Shown one piece after another: positions 39,611 through 49,174 of a stretch of 64,000 nt of DNA. Numbering within the stretch: the first letter of the stretch is position 1; each line of letters begins with the position of its first letter. The notes under the pieces are model-generated. The model saw only the letters and a program-made list of their open reading frames with translations. It had not been told where the DNA came from and did not search any database. Where the stretch lies: contig NZ_SNYJ01000009.1 in assembly GCF_004363045.1 (NCBI RefSeq), positions 107,370-171,369 on the forward strand, written 5' to 3'. Source of the stretch: Aureibacillus halotolerans. Its GTDB lineage: Bacteria > Bacillota > Bacilli > Bacillales > DSM-28697. The translations under genes and the position numbers were made by a program.

Positions 39611-40912
39611 TTACCCCTTGCCATACAGAATGTCCAAAATCCTCTTCTTCTCTGTTTCAAACGTCGAGAAGTCCTCTAGTCTGTCCTTCGGAAAATAGAG
39701 CTTATGATCCGTACGCTTTTTTCCTGAGATGGATTCGACGATGTCCGATTGCCGTGACAGCTCTTGTAATTCGCCTCCAGGCATCAGCAAATGAATGGGC
39801 AAACGCTCCTCTTCCTCCCCTGGGCGATAAAAATCGTACGGAAGATCAGATGATGAATCAACGACGAGATAATACTCTGGTGCCAATCCAATGGTTTGAA
39901 ACAACGTACTCAATTCGAGCCATTTTTTCATTTGCAACTCTAAATTAAACTCAACATACTTGTACAAACGACGGTTCATAAAGCGATCGCAAAGGTCGTT
40001 CAAAATACCATCCTTTTCATGCTGCCACATGTGAAAATAATACATAACGATCGCTTCATCAAGCTGCAAATACTCGTCCAATGAAATCTGCTCTTTAAAA
40101 AGACTCTCAAAATGCACTGGAGGGTATTGAAATGCATACCCCTGTTCAAAAAGCTCTTTTGCACGGTGAAGAACCTTTGTCAAAATCACTTCTGCACTGC
40201 GCGTAACAGGATGGAAATAGACCTGCCAGTACATTTGGTAGCGACTCATGATGTAATCTTCTACCGCATGCATTCCACTATGCTTGATCACGGCCTGATC
40301 TTCCGTTGGGCGCATGACCCGCAAAATACGTTCCATATCAAAATGGCCATAGCTAACTCCTGTATAAAACGCATCACGCTGTAAATAATCCATTCGGTCC
40401 GCATCAATCTGACTTGAGATTAAGCTGACAATCAGCTTGTTTTCATCTGTTTTTTCGATGACATCAGATACACGCTGCGGCAACGTTGGGCTCGCTTGCT
40501 TAAGAATGGCATTAATCTCCGTGTTTCCTAAAATAATGCGTCGACTCCATTCTTCGTGGTCAAGATGAAAAACCTTTTCAAAGGAATGTGAAAAGGGGCC
40601 GTGTCCGATGTCATGTAGCAACGCAGCACAAAGACAAAGCAGACGATCCTCTTCACGCCAATGAGGACGATCCTTAAACACCTCAACAATTCGACGAACA
40701 ATCTCATACACACCAAGGGAATGATTAAATCTACTGTGCTCCGCCCCATGAAAGGTTAAATACGAGGTTCCTAATTGACGCACACGGCGCAGCCTTTGGA
40801 ACTCCTTTGTACCAATCAAATCCCATATCAGCTTATCCCTCACATGGATGTAACGGTGCACAGGATCTTTAAACACCTTTTCTTCATCTAATTTTTCCAA
40901 CATATACGCCAT
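39611..40912 (-). CDS. ywfO: HD-domain phosphohydrolase (YwfO)
   Basis: A 433-residue metal-dependent phosphohydrolase of the dGTPase-like HD family. Metal ligands are visible in GAEHSRFNHSLGVYE, AALLHDIGHGPFSHSFE and SSQIDADRMDYLQRD. Related Bacillus and Enterococcus proteins hydrolyse dNTPs, which is the inferred activity. The N-terminal FKDPVHRYIHV block and the C-terminal region are typical of YwfO. It heads a ywfO-ywgA unit. Confidence 0.9.
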   Translation of the reverse strand: MAYMLEKLDEEKVFKDPVHRYIHVRDKLIWDLIGTKEFQRLRRVRQLGTSYLTFHGAEHSRFNHSLGVYEIVRRIVEVFKDRPHWREEDRLLCLCAALLHDIGHGPFSHSFEKVFHLDHEEWSRRIILGNTEINAILKQASPTLPQRVSDVIEKTDENKLIVSLISSQIDADRMDYLQRDAFYTGVSYGHFDMERILRVMRPTEDQAVIKHSGMHAVEDYIMSRYQMYWQVYFHPVTRSAEVILTKVLHRAKELFEQGYAFQYPPVHFESLFKEQISLDEYLQLDEAIVMYYFHMWQHEKDGILNDLCDRFMNRRLYKYVEFNLELQMKKWLELSTLFQTIGLAPEYYLVVDSSSDLPYDFYRPGEEEERLPIHLLMPGGELQELSRQSDIVESISGKKRTDHKLYFPKDRLEDFSTFETEKKRILDILYGKG

Positions 40913-41239
40913 GGCTTAAGCAAGCCTCACTTTCTGTCTATACTTCCCAACAGTCGACTCTTTCTTTCATTTTACATGGTTTATCTTTTTCCTGACAACA
41001 GCGAATAGCCAACTCTTGTGGATTGTTTCCACAAACATTGGCTTGTGTGCTCCTGACGTATCTATTTTTTGTCCCACGTTACTGTTTTTCATATGGTGAA
41101 CAGCGGAAGTCTCGCCACATTTAGTCATTGCACAGCTTTTATCACTGAGAAGTCTCGCTCCTAATGTGTCATTGCTTCCTCGTCACAATCAACGTATCGA
41201 TTGAACCATCTACTCCCAGACCGTAAATGGCATGCTTAT
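40913..41239. other. Non-coding stretch upstream of ywfO
   Basis: About 330 bp between ywfO and repeat copy D. No credible gene was found. TAGTCATTGCAC and AATGTGTCATTGC in 41120-41175 are a short imperfect direct repeat. The ywfO promoter must lie here, but no clear match was chosen. Confidence 0.5.
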
Positions 41240-42200
41240 CTTAACTTTCGCACCTTACATTTGGCATACACTCTTTGATATAGATGGGTACACCTGCAAT
41301 TTATTGTTGGGATTGCTTTCTATACAAGCTGCTTTTAATGATGAACTCATTTTTATGATGTGACATGCACTAAAAAGGAACTGAATAGTATTTGGAGCGT
41401 AGAACTCCACTTAGTTACTTAGAGCGGTTTTTAGAAAATACAGGATTGTGAAGCACTGGCACCTTTAAATTCCTGAATACAAATAAGATGTCATTCGGTC
41501 TATCTCACCTTGCCTCTACTCAGGCAAAGCCACGTTGAAAATGATTATTTGCTATGCAGAAGGTGTCTAAAATCACAAACAAACCTGAAGTACACCAATG
41601 TATTTACATTAGGTGATATAATTCCGCATGAAACGATGCTCTTACTTTTCTTATTAGCTAAAGCAACACATCTTAACTCACTTTTCCATTTTCTTCATTA
41701 AACAAGACCAAGAAAAAACAATTTACGCAGAAACAAACATCAGCGTAGTCAACATACGTAGACTCCTGCGGGAACAGCGCGAGCTGAAGATCCCGCAGAA
41801 AAGCTTTAGCTTTCCGAGGAAGCTGAAGCCGTGCCCGCGGAAAGCGAAGTATTTTGACGAAGCAATCATGTTTCTTTTCACCCTGTGGGCACAAGTCCAA
41901 CATCGATTCGAAAAGACCTCATCGTGTTTTCTTTGCCGCTGGAGTCTCGCTAGTGGCTGCTTTTAATAATAAACTCATTTTTATGATGTGACATAAACTA
42001 AGCGACTCATCTATATTTAGATGAGTCGCTTAGTTATTAAAAGGCAATCTTTTAGTTATAACGGGCTTGTGTGCATTGGGACCTTTATATTTACTGAATG
42101 AAGTTGTTCTCAAGATTTTAATAAGCCATCTATCTCACCTTGCTCCCGCTCAGGAGAAATCAACGATGAGGGTGATTGTTTTACAGTGAAAGTTGTCTAC
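41240..42200 (+). repeat. Mosaic dispersed repeat, copy D
   Basis: The longest copy, about 0.95 kb. It begins with ACTTTCGCACCTTACATTTGG and ends at GTGAAAGTTGTCTAC. The core at 41757-41862 is intact apart from a base change in one stem arm. The 60-bp module follows at 41879-41939 in plus orientation. A GATGAGTCGCTTAG tract at 42020 is private to this copy. Confidence 0.85.
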
Positions 42201-42217
42201 TTAAAAACACGCTGCGA

Positions 42218-42412
42218 TTATTTTTTCTTTTTGGCAAGTTTGCGAATCAACTCCAACATCTCAGGGTCAATGTGAGGAGTAAGTTCTTTCGCCATTTTAT
42301 CGGTCTGCAAGTCTTTCGCCTCTTGATCCTTCTTGTCTTTCTTTGAAAACTGGAAGGGAGGCACCTCGTCCCATGCAAAATGTCCAGTAAGCTTCATTGT
42401 ATATAAAAACAT
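42218..42412 (-). CDS. Small conserved-looking protein of unknown function
   Basis: A 64-residue protein starting MFLYTMKLTGHFAWDEVPPF, followed by a Lys/Asp-rich middle and a C-terminal helix ending LIRKLAKKKK. A strong site, GGGAGG, lies 8 bases before ATG 42412; an upstream in-frame ATG has none. The hydrophobic-aromatic start and charged tail do not suggest a membrane protein. It is monocistronic, between repeat copy D and the divergent Spo0E-like gene. I do not recognise the family. Confidence 0.6.
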   Translation of the reverse strand: MFLYTMKLTGHFAWDEVPPFQFSKKDKKDQEAKDLQTDKMAKELTPHIDPEMLELIRKLAKKKK

Positions 42413-42852
42413 CTCATTTTCCTCCCTTATGTAAGGGATTCCCCTTGTACCTAAACAATACACATCAGCGTGTGTCGAAAGTCTACACTTGTTGACGATT
42501 TATGTCTACCAATCCATTTTTTCGCTTTATTTTCTAAAACCTGAACATTTTCTTGTTGCTGTCAGACGAATACTATGATTATATCGTGTCAAGAATGTCT
42601 TTTAATTTTCGGGGAAGTTCGCACCTCGTTCCATAACAAAAAAATTATACACGAGAATTCCCTTGCTGGATTGCGCTACTTCTAATCCTACTGATTTCTG
42701 AAAGAATGCCACTGTTTTTTATACTTTTTTAGATACTATCGCTTCCCTTTCCAGACAAACGAGGCTATACTTGAAGAACGTTATATTTTTTGGAAAAAAT
42801 GTAACCGAGATACATCTTTAGGAGGAATGAAGGATTAAAAGGAGGCATACCT
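42413..42852. other. Divergent intergenic region upstream of the Spo0E-like gene
   Basis: About 440 bp, AT-rich, holding the promoters of the small minus-strand gene and of the Spo0E-like gene. AGGAGG at 42822 precedes a three-codon frame but with too little spacing to be a credible leader peptide. No riboswitch-like fold was recognised. Confidence 0.5.
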
Positions 42853-43023
42853 GTGAGAAGTGTCATGAATCGAACAGACGAAATTGAGATGCTCCGAAAA
42901 GAAATGTACAAGCTTTACAAAACGCTGGACAACCTTCAAGATCCACAATTGATTGAACTAAGCCAAAAACTTGATGAAAAAATGAATCAGCTTAGTGAAA
43001 ATCGCGGACCGTCTGCTTCTTAA
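42853..43023 (+). CDS. Spo0E-family aspartyl-phosphate phosphatase
   Basis: A 56-residue protein that matches the Spo0E/YisI/YnzD family of small helical phosphatases, which remove phosphate from the response regulator Spo0A and hold back sporulation. The family hallmark SQ-x-LD is present as IELSQKLDEKMNQL, with the preceding helix IEMLRKEMYKLYKTL. It uses a GTG start with AAGGAGG 7 bases upstream. It ends in its own terminator. Its target is inferred only from the family; the phosphorelay gene spo0F is in the same window but 24 kb away. Confidence 0.78.
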   Translation: MRSVMNRTDEIEMLRKEMYKLYKTLDNLQDPQLIELSQKLDEKMNQLSENRGPSAS

Positions 43024-43061
43024 AGTCCGCTATAGAAGCCTCTTTTTAATAATTAAATCCG

Positions 43062-43100
43062 AGACGACTCCTTAGCAACCAGAGGAAGGCGTCTTTTTTG
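43062..43100 (+). terminator. Terminator after the Spo0E-like gene
   Basis: AGACG/CGTCT outer and CCTT/AAGG inner pairs with a 9-base loop, followed by TTTTTTG, about 40 bp past the stop. Confidence 0.7.
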
Positions 43101-43157
43101 TCTTTTGCTCCTGCGCCATTTCGGATATGATAATGAGTAGTGAAGGGAGTTACGACA

Positions 43158-44003
43158 ATGAACAAAACTTATCACCCCCTACTTTTATCCCCAACTTGGC
43201 GTGTGGTTGACCAATCACTTCCAGACCCCTCTTTTCGCGCGCTTGAATCATTCGCCATCGATGATACTCTTTGTGAAGCGGTTGGAAAAGAGCATTCTGC
43301 ACCTATTTTGCGCTCATGGGTGCATCACGAAACCATTGTGCTAGGTATTCAGGATGCACGATTGCCAGGAATCGAACAAGCAGTTCGTTCCGCACATACA
43401 CTAGGGTATGACGTGATTGTTCGTAATTCAGGTGGGCTAGCGGTCGCCTTAGATGAGGATGTTCTTAATATTAGTCTTATCTGTAAAGAGCCAAAATCCG
43501 CTATGATATCCCAAGGATATGAAAGCATGGTCGCGTTGCTTCGAGCTGTTCTAGCAAAGGAAGGCATTGCTTTTGATGTTGGAGAGATTGAAGGATCGTA
43601 TTGTCCTGGAAGCTACGATCTAAGTATTCACGGAAGAAAGTTTGCAGGTATCTCTCAACGACGAATTCGTGGAGCTGTAGCTGTTCAGGTGTATCTTGGC
43701 GTAAAGCGGAGCGGTGCAGAGCGAGCAAAAATTGTCCAAGCACTGTATGACATTGCCGTTCAGGACAAATCAGAAACGTTTGTGCCTACCATAAAGCCAG
43801 AGGTTATGGGATCATTGGAAGAGCTCACGGGCATTCCTTTATCCCATTCAGACCTCATGCAGCACGTGTACACTGTTCTTGCTGACATAGGGGCAACGGT
43901 GCAGGCCTCTGCGCTCACTGAAGCTGAATCCGAGCGCCTGGTTTCCTACCGACAACGTATTCTTGATCGCAACACAGGGGTCTATATGGAGCCTATCAAA
44001 TAA
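43158..44003 (+). CDS. lipL: Octanoyl-[GcvH]:protein N-octanoyltransferase
   Basis: Amidotransferase that moves octanoyl from the glycine cleavage H protein to lipoate-dependent E2 subunits. The 281 residues equal the B. subtilis LipL length. The BPL/LplA-like fold has RNSGGLAVALDEDVLNIS and the catalytic Cys149 in EGSYCPGSYDLSIHGRKFAG. The start at ATG 43158 follows AAGGGAG; the frame is open six codons upstream. It is convergent with pta, as in the ywfL/ywfJ region of B. subtilis. Confidence 0.94.
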   Translation: MNKTYHPLLLSPTWRVVDQSLPDPSFRALESFAIDDTLCEAVGKEHSAPILRSWVHHETIVLGIQDARLPGIEQAVRSAHTLGYDVIVRNSGGLAVALDEDVLNISLICKEPKSAMISQGYESMVALLRAVLAKEGIAFDVGEIEGSYCPGSYDLSIHGRKFAGISQRRIRGAVAVQVYLGVKRSGAERAKIVQALYDIAVQDKSETFVPTIKPEVMGSLEELTGIPLSHSDLMQHVYTVLADIGATVQASALTEAESERLVSYRQRILDRNTGVYMEPIK

Positions 44004-44015
44004 AACGATAGACAA

Positions 44016-44064
44016 GAAAAAGAGCGTTCGGCGAGTTTATTTCTCATTCGCCAAACGCTTTTTT
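44016..44064. terminator. Bidirectional terminator between lipL and pta
   Basis: AGCGTTCGGCGAG and TTCGCCAAACGCT arms form a 13-bp stem with mismatches. It is flanked by an A run on the left and TTTTTT on the right. Confidence 0.8.
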
Positions 44065-44065
44065 C

Positions 44066-45040
44066 TTATTGGCCTGATTGGACAGCTGTCATTAAGGCAA
44101 GATGATACGCATCCTCTGCGCTGCAGCCACGAGACAAATCATTGACAGGCTTGGCCAAGCCTTGTAGCAACGGGCCAACCGCGCTATAGCCACCAAGGCG
44201 CTGCGCAATTTTATAGCCAATGTTCCCCGCCTCAAGCGTTGGGAAGACAAACACATTCGCATCTCCCTGGAGCTTTGAATCCGGTGCTTTCTTTTTCGCC
44301 ACAGAAGGCACGACCGCGGCATCAAATTGGAATTCACCATCAATGATTAACTCTGGCGCTTGTTCTTGAACGAGCTTAACGGCGTCTGCCACCTTCGTCG
44401 TTTCCTCGGACACAGCCGATCCTTTTGTAGAGAAGCTAAGCATCGCTACTTTTGGTTCAACACCAAATAGTTCCGCGGTTTTTGCCGTTTCCTGAGCAAT
44501 CTCTGCTAAGTCTGTCGCATCCGGGGATATATTGATCGCACAATCCGCAAAAACAAATGTTTCATCATCTTTGACCATTAAAAAGACACCTGACGTTTTT
44601 CGAACGCCTGGTTTTGTTTTAATAATTTGCAGCGCTGGACGGACAGTGTCTGCCGTCGAATGGGCCGCTCCGCTCACGAGTCCTTGTGCAAGCCCAAGGT
44701 GAACGAGCATTGTGCCAAAATAATTCGGATCAAGCAACATTTTCTGCGCTTGCTCGACAGTTGCTTTTCCTTTTCTGCGTTCAACAAAAGCGTCTACCAT
44801 TTGATCGAAATCCGCGTAACTGTGTGGATCATAGAGTGTAATCCCTGAAATGTCCGTTCCAACGGCCTTTGCTTTTTGCTCAACCTCTTGCTTATTGCCA
44901 ATTAAAATCGGCGTCACAACGCCTTCTGTATGCAACCTTGCCGCTGCTTCAAGAATGCGTTCATCTGTACCTTCTGGAAACACAATCGTTGCGTTTTGAA
45001 CCGCAGCCTTGTCTTTTATTTGCTGAAACCAATCGCCCAT
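44066..45040 (-). CDS. pta: Phosphate acetyltransferase
   Basis: Interconverts acetyl-CoA and acetyl phosphate, the overflow route to acetate with AckA. The 324-residue protein is the short single-domain form. It shows TIVFPEGTDERIL at the N-terminus, MLVHLGLAQGLVSGAAHSTA, SGVFLMVKDDETFVFADCAI and the C-terminal GPLLQGLAKPVNDLSRGC. AAGGAGG precedes the ATG by 9 bases. It is divergent from hemQ, as in B. subtilis. CcpA control is known there, but no convincing cre site was picked here. Confidence 0.96.
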   Translation of the reverse strand: MGDWFQQIKDKAAVQNATIVFPEGTDERILEAAARLHTEGVVTPILIGNKQEVEQKAKAVGTDISGITLYDPHSYADFDQMVDAFVERRKGKATVEQAQKMLLDPNYFGTMLVHLGLAQGLVSGAAHSTADTVRPALQIIKTKPGVRKTSGVFLMVKDDETFVFADCAINISPDATDLAEIAQETAKTAELFGVEPKVAMLSFSTKGSAVSEETTKVADAVKLVQEQAPELIIDGEFQFDAAVVPSVAKKKAPDSKLQGDANVFVFPTLEAGNIGYKIAQRLGGYSAVGPLLQGLAKPVNDLSRGCSAEDAYHLALMTAVQSGQ

Positions 45041-45283
45041 TTTTGTAGGCCTCCTTAGACATTAAATCATCGATTCTCTCTAAACCATACCCCTTTTGAC
45101 AGGGAATGAAAAGGTTTTGGAGAAGCTTTTCACCATTCAAAAAATTGAAGGGGTTTTCATAAAATGATCACTTTTGAAGCCTACGGTAATCTCTCCCACT
45201 ATGGTATAGTATGATTGGAAGTTGACGGGATCATACCCTCATTGTTCGTGAGTACCACGTCTTCAAAAAGGAGTCGATGAGAG

Positions 45284-46039
45284 ATGAATGAAGCAGCAAA
45301 AACATTTGACGGTTGGTATGTGCTCCATGATTTTCGTACAGTCGATTGGTCGTTGTGGAAACAAGCAGCTGGCGACAAGCAAGCCTCTGTACTGCGAGAA
45401 TTTAATCATTTTCTATCACGGTTAGACGTTACCCAAGAGGCTAAGATTGGCAGCCACGGGCTTTTTACCATTCTTGGACAAAAAGCCGATCTCATGCTAA
45501 TGACTTTGCGTCCAACCATTGATGAGCTTCAAGAAATTGAAACGTCGTTTAATAAATTGCAAATTGCAGAGTACCTTACACCTGCATATTCCTATGTGTC
45601 TGTTGTAGAATTGTCGAACTACATGGCATCAGGCTCTGAAAATCCTGAGGAAGATCCAAGAATCCAAGCACGTCTTAAGCCCATTCTGCCTAAATGGCCT
45701 TATGTCTGCTTTTACCCAATGGACAAGCGTCGCGATGGCAGTGACAACTGGTATATGCTCCCAATGGACGAGCGTAAAGAATTAATGTACAGCCACGGGA
45801 AAATTGGTCGCGGCTATGCAGGAGCTGTTAAGCAAATCATTTCAGGATCAGTCGGCTTTGACGATTGGGAATGGGGCGTTACGTTGTTTTCCCAAGACGT
45901 TCTTCAATTTAAAAAGCTCGTTTATGAAATGCGCTTCGACGAAGTAAGTGCCCGCTATGGTGAATTTGGCAGCTTTTATGTCGGCCAAAGGGTAGAACTT
46001 GAAGGCATTGCACCATTTTTCCACGTTCAACCAAACTAA
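45284..46039 (+). CDS. hemQ: Coproheme decarboxylase
   Basis: Last enzyme of the coproporphyrin-dependent heme pathway of Gram-positive bacteria; it converts coproheme to heme b using peroxide. The 251-residue protein belongs to the chlorite dismutase-like fold. The signature [17 protein letters not shown] contains the reactive Tyr144, and [11 protein letters not shown] contains the proximal heme ligand His171. [20 protein letters not shown] completes the C-terminal half. It is monocistronic and divergent from pta. Confidence 0.96.
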   Translation: MNEAAKTFDGWYVLHDFRTVDWSLWKQAAGDKQASVLREFNHFLSRLDVTQEAKIGSHGLFTILGQKADLMLMTLRPTIDELQEIETSFNKLQIAEYLTPAYSYVSVVELSNYMASGSENPEEDPRIQARLKPILPKWPYVCFYPMDKRRDGSDNWYMLPMDERKELMYSHGKIGRGYAGAVKQIISGSVGFDDWEWGVTLFSQDVLQFKKLVYEMRFDEVSARYGEFGSFYVGQRVELEGIAPFFHVQPN

Positions 46040-46047
46040 ACAAACTC

Positions 46048-46098
46048 AAGGCAGTCCCGAAAGTCAGAACGATGACTTTTGTGACTGCCTTCTTTGTG
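46048..46098 (+). terminator. Terminator after hemQ (dispersed stem-loop family)
   Basis: AAGGCAGTC/GACTGCCTT outer stem and AAAGTCA/TGACTTT inner stem, followed by TCTTTGTGTTTTTC. Confidence 0.8.
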
Positions 46099-46396
46099 TT
46101 TTTCAAAAAATGCTACGACTGACTTAAACCATGAGTCTTAACAGCGCGGTATGACTCTGCACCCGTACATTTTTGTCTCTTCTCCTTTTTAATCAAGCCG
46201 TAAATAATGTGTAGTCGGAATTTCTATATGAGTTTACGTATTGACGAGCTCTAAAAAAAGCTCTCTCTGCATTTGAGTCCACACAAACGCCGAACGGTGA
46301 AAGAGTATACGACCATTTCTTGTACTAAGACACCTTGCCCTAGCATACATGTGAATAATGACAACAAAGAAGACTACAGAGAAATGAGGTGGGGCA

Positions 46397-46825
46397 ATGG
46401 CCGTCGTTCAATATACAGAAAAAGGTGTACAGCTGCTTGCGCGATTAATGCGAGCTGAGGCAGAAGGAGACGGGGACCTGGGAATGCTCCTCGTTGGCAA
46501 CGTCGGAGTGAACCGTGTGCGTGCGGAGTGTCTAGACTTCGTGGACATTGATAACATTAATAACATGGTGTTTCAGTCTCCAGGAGGCTTCGAGGCGACG
46601 CAAAAGGGTTATTTTTATCAACGTGCCCGTGAAAACGATAAGCGCCTTGCTCGCAAGGTCATTAAAGGCATTCGGTATGATCCAGGAAGTTATGCGCTTT
46701 TTTTCTTTCGTCCTCCGGGTGATTGCCCTGCACAGTGGTATGGCCAAGCAAATACAGGTCGTTACAAGTCCCATTGCTTTTTCGCTCCAACACAAACTGA
46801 ATGTCCTGCCGTTTACGGTGGTTAA
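46397..46825 (+). CDS. cwlJ: Spore cortex-lytic cell wall hydrolase CwlJ
   Basis: Germination hydrolase that degrades spore cortex, triggered by Ca-dipicolinate. The 142-residue protein is a bare SleB/CwlJ hydrolase domain without a signal peptide, as expected for a mother-cell-made coat enzyme. The catalytic glutamate region reads LLARLMRAEAEGDGDLGM, followed by VGNVGVNRV and FYQRARENDKRLARKVIKG. GAGGTGGGG precedes the ATG. gerQ follows 20 bp downstream, and in B. subtilis GerQ is needed to place CwlJ in the coat. Sigma-E control is expected, but no promoter was resolved. Confidence 0.94.
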   Translation: MAVVQYTEKGVQLLARLMRAEAEGDGDLGMLLVGNVGVNRVRAECLDFVDIDNINNMVFQSPGGFEATQKGYFYQRARENDKRLARKVIKGIRYDPGSYALFFFRPPGDCPAQWYGQANTGRYKSHCFFAPTQTECPAVYGG

Positions 46826-46845
46826 AAGGGAGAAGGAGGAACAAC

Positions 46846-47328
46846 ATGGCGAATAAAAACACGACAGGAAGTTCGGGCTCCTATTACGGGTACCCAACGC
46901 AAGGTCAGCAAGGGCAAGGCTACTATCCTTATCAAGGGTATGGGTATCCCCAGCAGGCACAGCAGACCCAACAACAGCAGCCATATCAAAATCAACCTCA
47001 AGCGACATTAGGGGTGACTGATGCACCAGGCCAATTGCCTATTCAGCAGTCTTATATTGAAAACATTCTAAGGCTCAACAAAGGCAAAGAAGCCACGGTG
47101 TACATGACGTTTGAGGCAAGTGAAGAATGGAATTCAAAGATTTTCAAAGGCATTATTGAAGCGGCCGGTCGTGACCACATCATTCTTAGTGACCCGAATA
47201 CAGGCAAACGATATCTGCTTTTGACGATTTATCTTGATTACATTACGTTTGATGAGGAAATTAATTACAATTATCCGTATGGTCAGCAGTCGCAATCAGG
47301 GAATATGTCAACGTATTCCCCACGATAA
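46846..47328 (+). CDS. gerQ: Spore coat protein GerQ
   Basis: Inner coat protein required for CwlJ localisation and cross-linked by transglutaminase. The 160-residue protein has a low-complexity N-terminal half rich in Gly, Tyr, Gln and Pro (YYGYPTQGQQGQGYYPYQ), offering glutamine donors. A conserved C-terminal domain follows, with QQSYIENILRLNKGK, TVYMTFE and YLDYITFDEEINY. The start at ATG 46846 has AAGGAGG 6 bases upstream; the frame is open 15 codons earlier. It forms an operon with cwlJ. Confidence 0.93.
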   Translation: MANKNTTGSSGSYYGYPTQGQQGQGYYPYQGYGYPQQAQQTQQQQPYQNQPQATLGVTDAPGQLPIQQSYIENILRLNKGKEATVYMTFEASEEWNSKIFKGIIEAAGRDHIILSDPNTGKRYLLLTIYLDYITFDEEINYNYPYGQQSQSGNMSTYSPR

Positions 47329-47341
47329 CGTTGTCGTCCTT

Positions 47342-47380
47342 AAAAACCGAGGCTTTCAAAGCCAACGGTTTTTCTTTTTT
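47342..47380. terminator. Bidirectional terminator after gerQ
   Basis: AAAAACCG/CGGTTTTT outer and GGCTTT/AAAGCC inner stems, followed on the plus strand by CTTTTTT and flanked by A residues on the left. Confidence 0.75.
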
Positions 47381-47388
47381 ACTAAAGA

Positions 47389-47883
47389 CTATTGTCCATC
47401 CTTTAGTTTGACGTAGTGAAATTCTGCTTCTTGCAATGATTGATTTAATAAAAGCGCTGCATCTACGACGAGAAACGCTGAAATGACCATTGCAGCTATT
47501 ATAGCTAAACTTGACACTTTGACATCAACGTCTTTACGACTCTTTCCATATTTCTTATAAAAAATAAATGAGGTGACTACAACGATGATAAAGCACGATG
47601 CCCAAACAATTAATTTGGCAAGAAACGTGTTACTATCATTCACAACCTCCATAAACTGTTGTAATTCTTTTTCATTGTGACTGTTCTCTTCGATTATCGT
47701 TATATCCCCTTCATACCCAATCTGCCAAGCATTTGGCGATTGCCCGAAATTCACCACGTATTCGTACCCCAGTACATTTTCGCTTAATAGGCTCCCTGAA
47801 ATTTCTTGTGTATCTTCATTGCTTTGACACGCCGTTAATAGGACCGCGAGAAAAAACAACATCAGCATACTATTTTTTTTCAT
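47389..47883 (-). CDS. Predicted lipoprotein with two C-terminal membrane segments
   Basis: A 164-residue protein not recognised as a known family. The N-terminal signal ends in the lipobox LLTAC (Cys19). An extracellular region of about 70 residues follows, then two hydrophobic segments (about 89-108, VWASCFIIVVVTSFIFYKK, and about 127-147, SLAIIAAMVISAFLVV) separated by a basic loop GKSRKDVDVK. The topology would be a lipid anchor plus a helical hairpin, with the C-terminus outside. It lies next to repeat copy E, which separates it from rodA. Confidence 0.7.
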   Translation of the reverse strand: MKKNSMLMLFFLAVLLTACQSNEDTQEISGSLLSENVLGYEYVVNFGQSPNAWQIGYEGDITIIEENSHNEKELQQFMEVVNDSNTFLAKLIVWASCFIIVVVTSFIFYKKYGKSRKDVDVKVSSLAIIAAMVISAFLVVDAALLLNQSLQEAEFHYVKLKDGQ

Positions 47884-47979
47884 GACGCCCCCTGCCTCTC
47901 TTAAAATTTTTTACCAGATGGAATTTATCCTTAATTCCCCAGATGCAGAACACGGATATTCAATATGTAAGTAGTATTA

Positions 47980-48890
47980 CTAACTCAACTTTCACACCTT
48001 ACATTTTGCAGACTCTCTTAGCTAATAGATGGGTAAACCTGCAATTCATTGTTGGGGTTGTTTTTTATACAAGCTGCCTTACGCTCACTCTTACCCTAAA
48101 GAGCACAAGCGCAACATCTACTCAGGAGTGCCTATCGACGTGTTTTCCTTGCATCCTGAATGTACTTAGTTGTATGCATTACGTGGAATCGTTTCATCTC
48201 TGAGTCCTTGTGTTTCATGATCGGCCTGCGTTTTATTTATTTTTTGAACCTGACTCTCTCATCCGACAGTACGTGCAGAATCTGCAAAAACTGCAAAATC
48301 CACAGCTACATGAAACAATTCGCTTCTTTATCTTATTTACTATTGCAACACAGTTCAACTCACTTTTCCATTTTCTCCTTTATGTGAGACCGGGACATCA
48401 TAAAAACAATTTACGCAGAAACAGCCATCAGCGTAGTCAAAATACGTAGACTCCTGCGGGAACAGCGCGAGCTGAAAATCCCGCAGGAAAGCGTTTTTTG
48501 CTTTCCGAGGAAGCTGAAGCCGTGCCCGGCGGTAAAAAAAACACGATGAGAGGCTTTTCTGAGTCGATGTTGACCTTATACCATTTATGGTGCAAGCGAA
48601 GTATTTTTGACGAAGCGGTTGTGATTTCTTTTCATCCTAAAGGGCATAAGTGCATCATCGTTTCGATAAGACCTCGTCATGATTTCTTTGCCGCTAGTTA
48701 TTTAGAGCGTAGAGATCGGCTCAGTTACAAAAAGGCGATCTTTTAGAAAATACAGGGTTATGAGCATTGGCACCTTTTAATTTACTGAATACAGCAGGCG
48801 TTGTTTTGAAGCGGTCAATCGATCTATCTCGCCTTGCTTTTCCTCAGGCACAGCCAACATTGAAGGAGATTTTTGCTCTGCGTAGTTTTC
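47980..48890 (+). repeat. Mosaic dispersed repeat, copy E
   Basis: About 0.9 kb. It begins CAACTTTCACACCTTACATTT and ends near TTTTTGCTCTGCGTAG. The core (48445-48617) is interrupted by an inverted 60-bp module at 48529-48592, placed at GCGG in the second half of the core. A degenerate plus-orientation module lies at 48091-48155 and a clearer one at 48633-48694. Confidence 0.85.
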
Positions 48891-49174
48891 TTACTATAAT
48901 GACTTACTGAAGGCTTGTTTTGTTTCAAAATATTAAAATTCGCAAAACGGATCAATTTGAGAAATTTCGTATTAATCCTCGTGTACTATAAATCCCAAAC
49001 AACACGCAGTCATGTATGACATACTCTCCCAACAGCTTTTCTCCACTACATTTTCTTAAAGTGTGACGTTTTCGCTAAACCTTTCGTCTATTGTTTTAGA
49101 TACGTACGGATTGTAATGTACACATTTTTCCATTATGCTGAAAAGAACGAACACTTAAGAAATCAGGTGGTACT
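48891..49174. other. rodA upstream region
   Basis: AT-rich non-coding stretch between repeat copy E and rodA. It presumably holds the rodA promoter; no element was assigned. Confidence 0.4.

Noticed and set aside
42820..42836. Three-codon leader peptide before the Spo0E-like gene
   Set aside because: The AGGAGG is only one base from its ATG, too close to work as a ribosome binding site.
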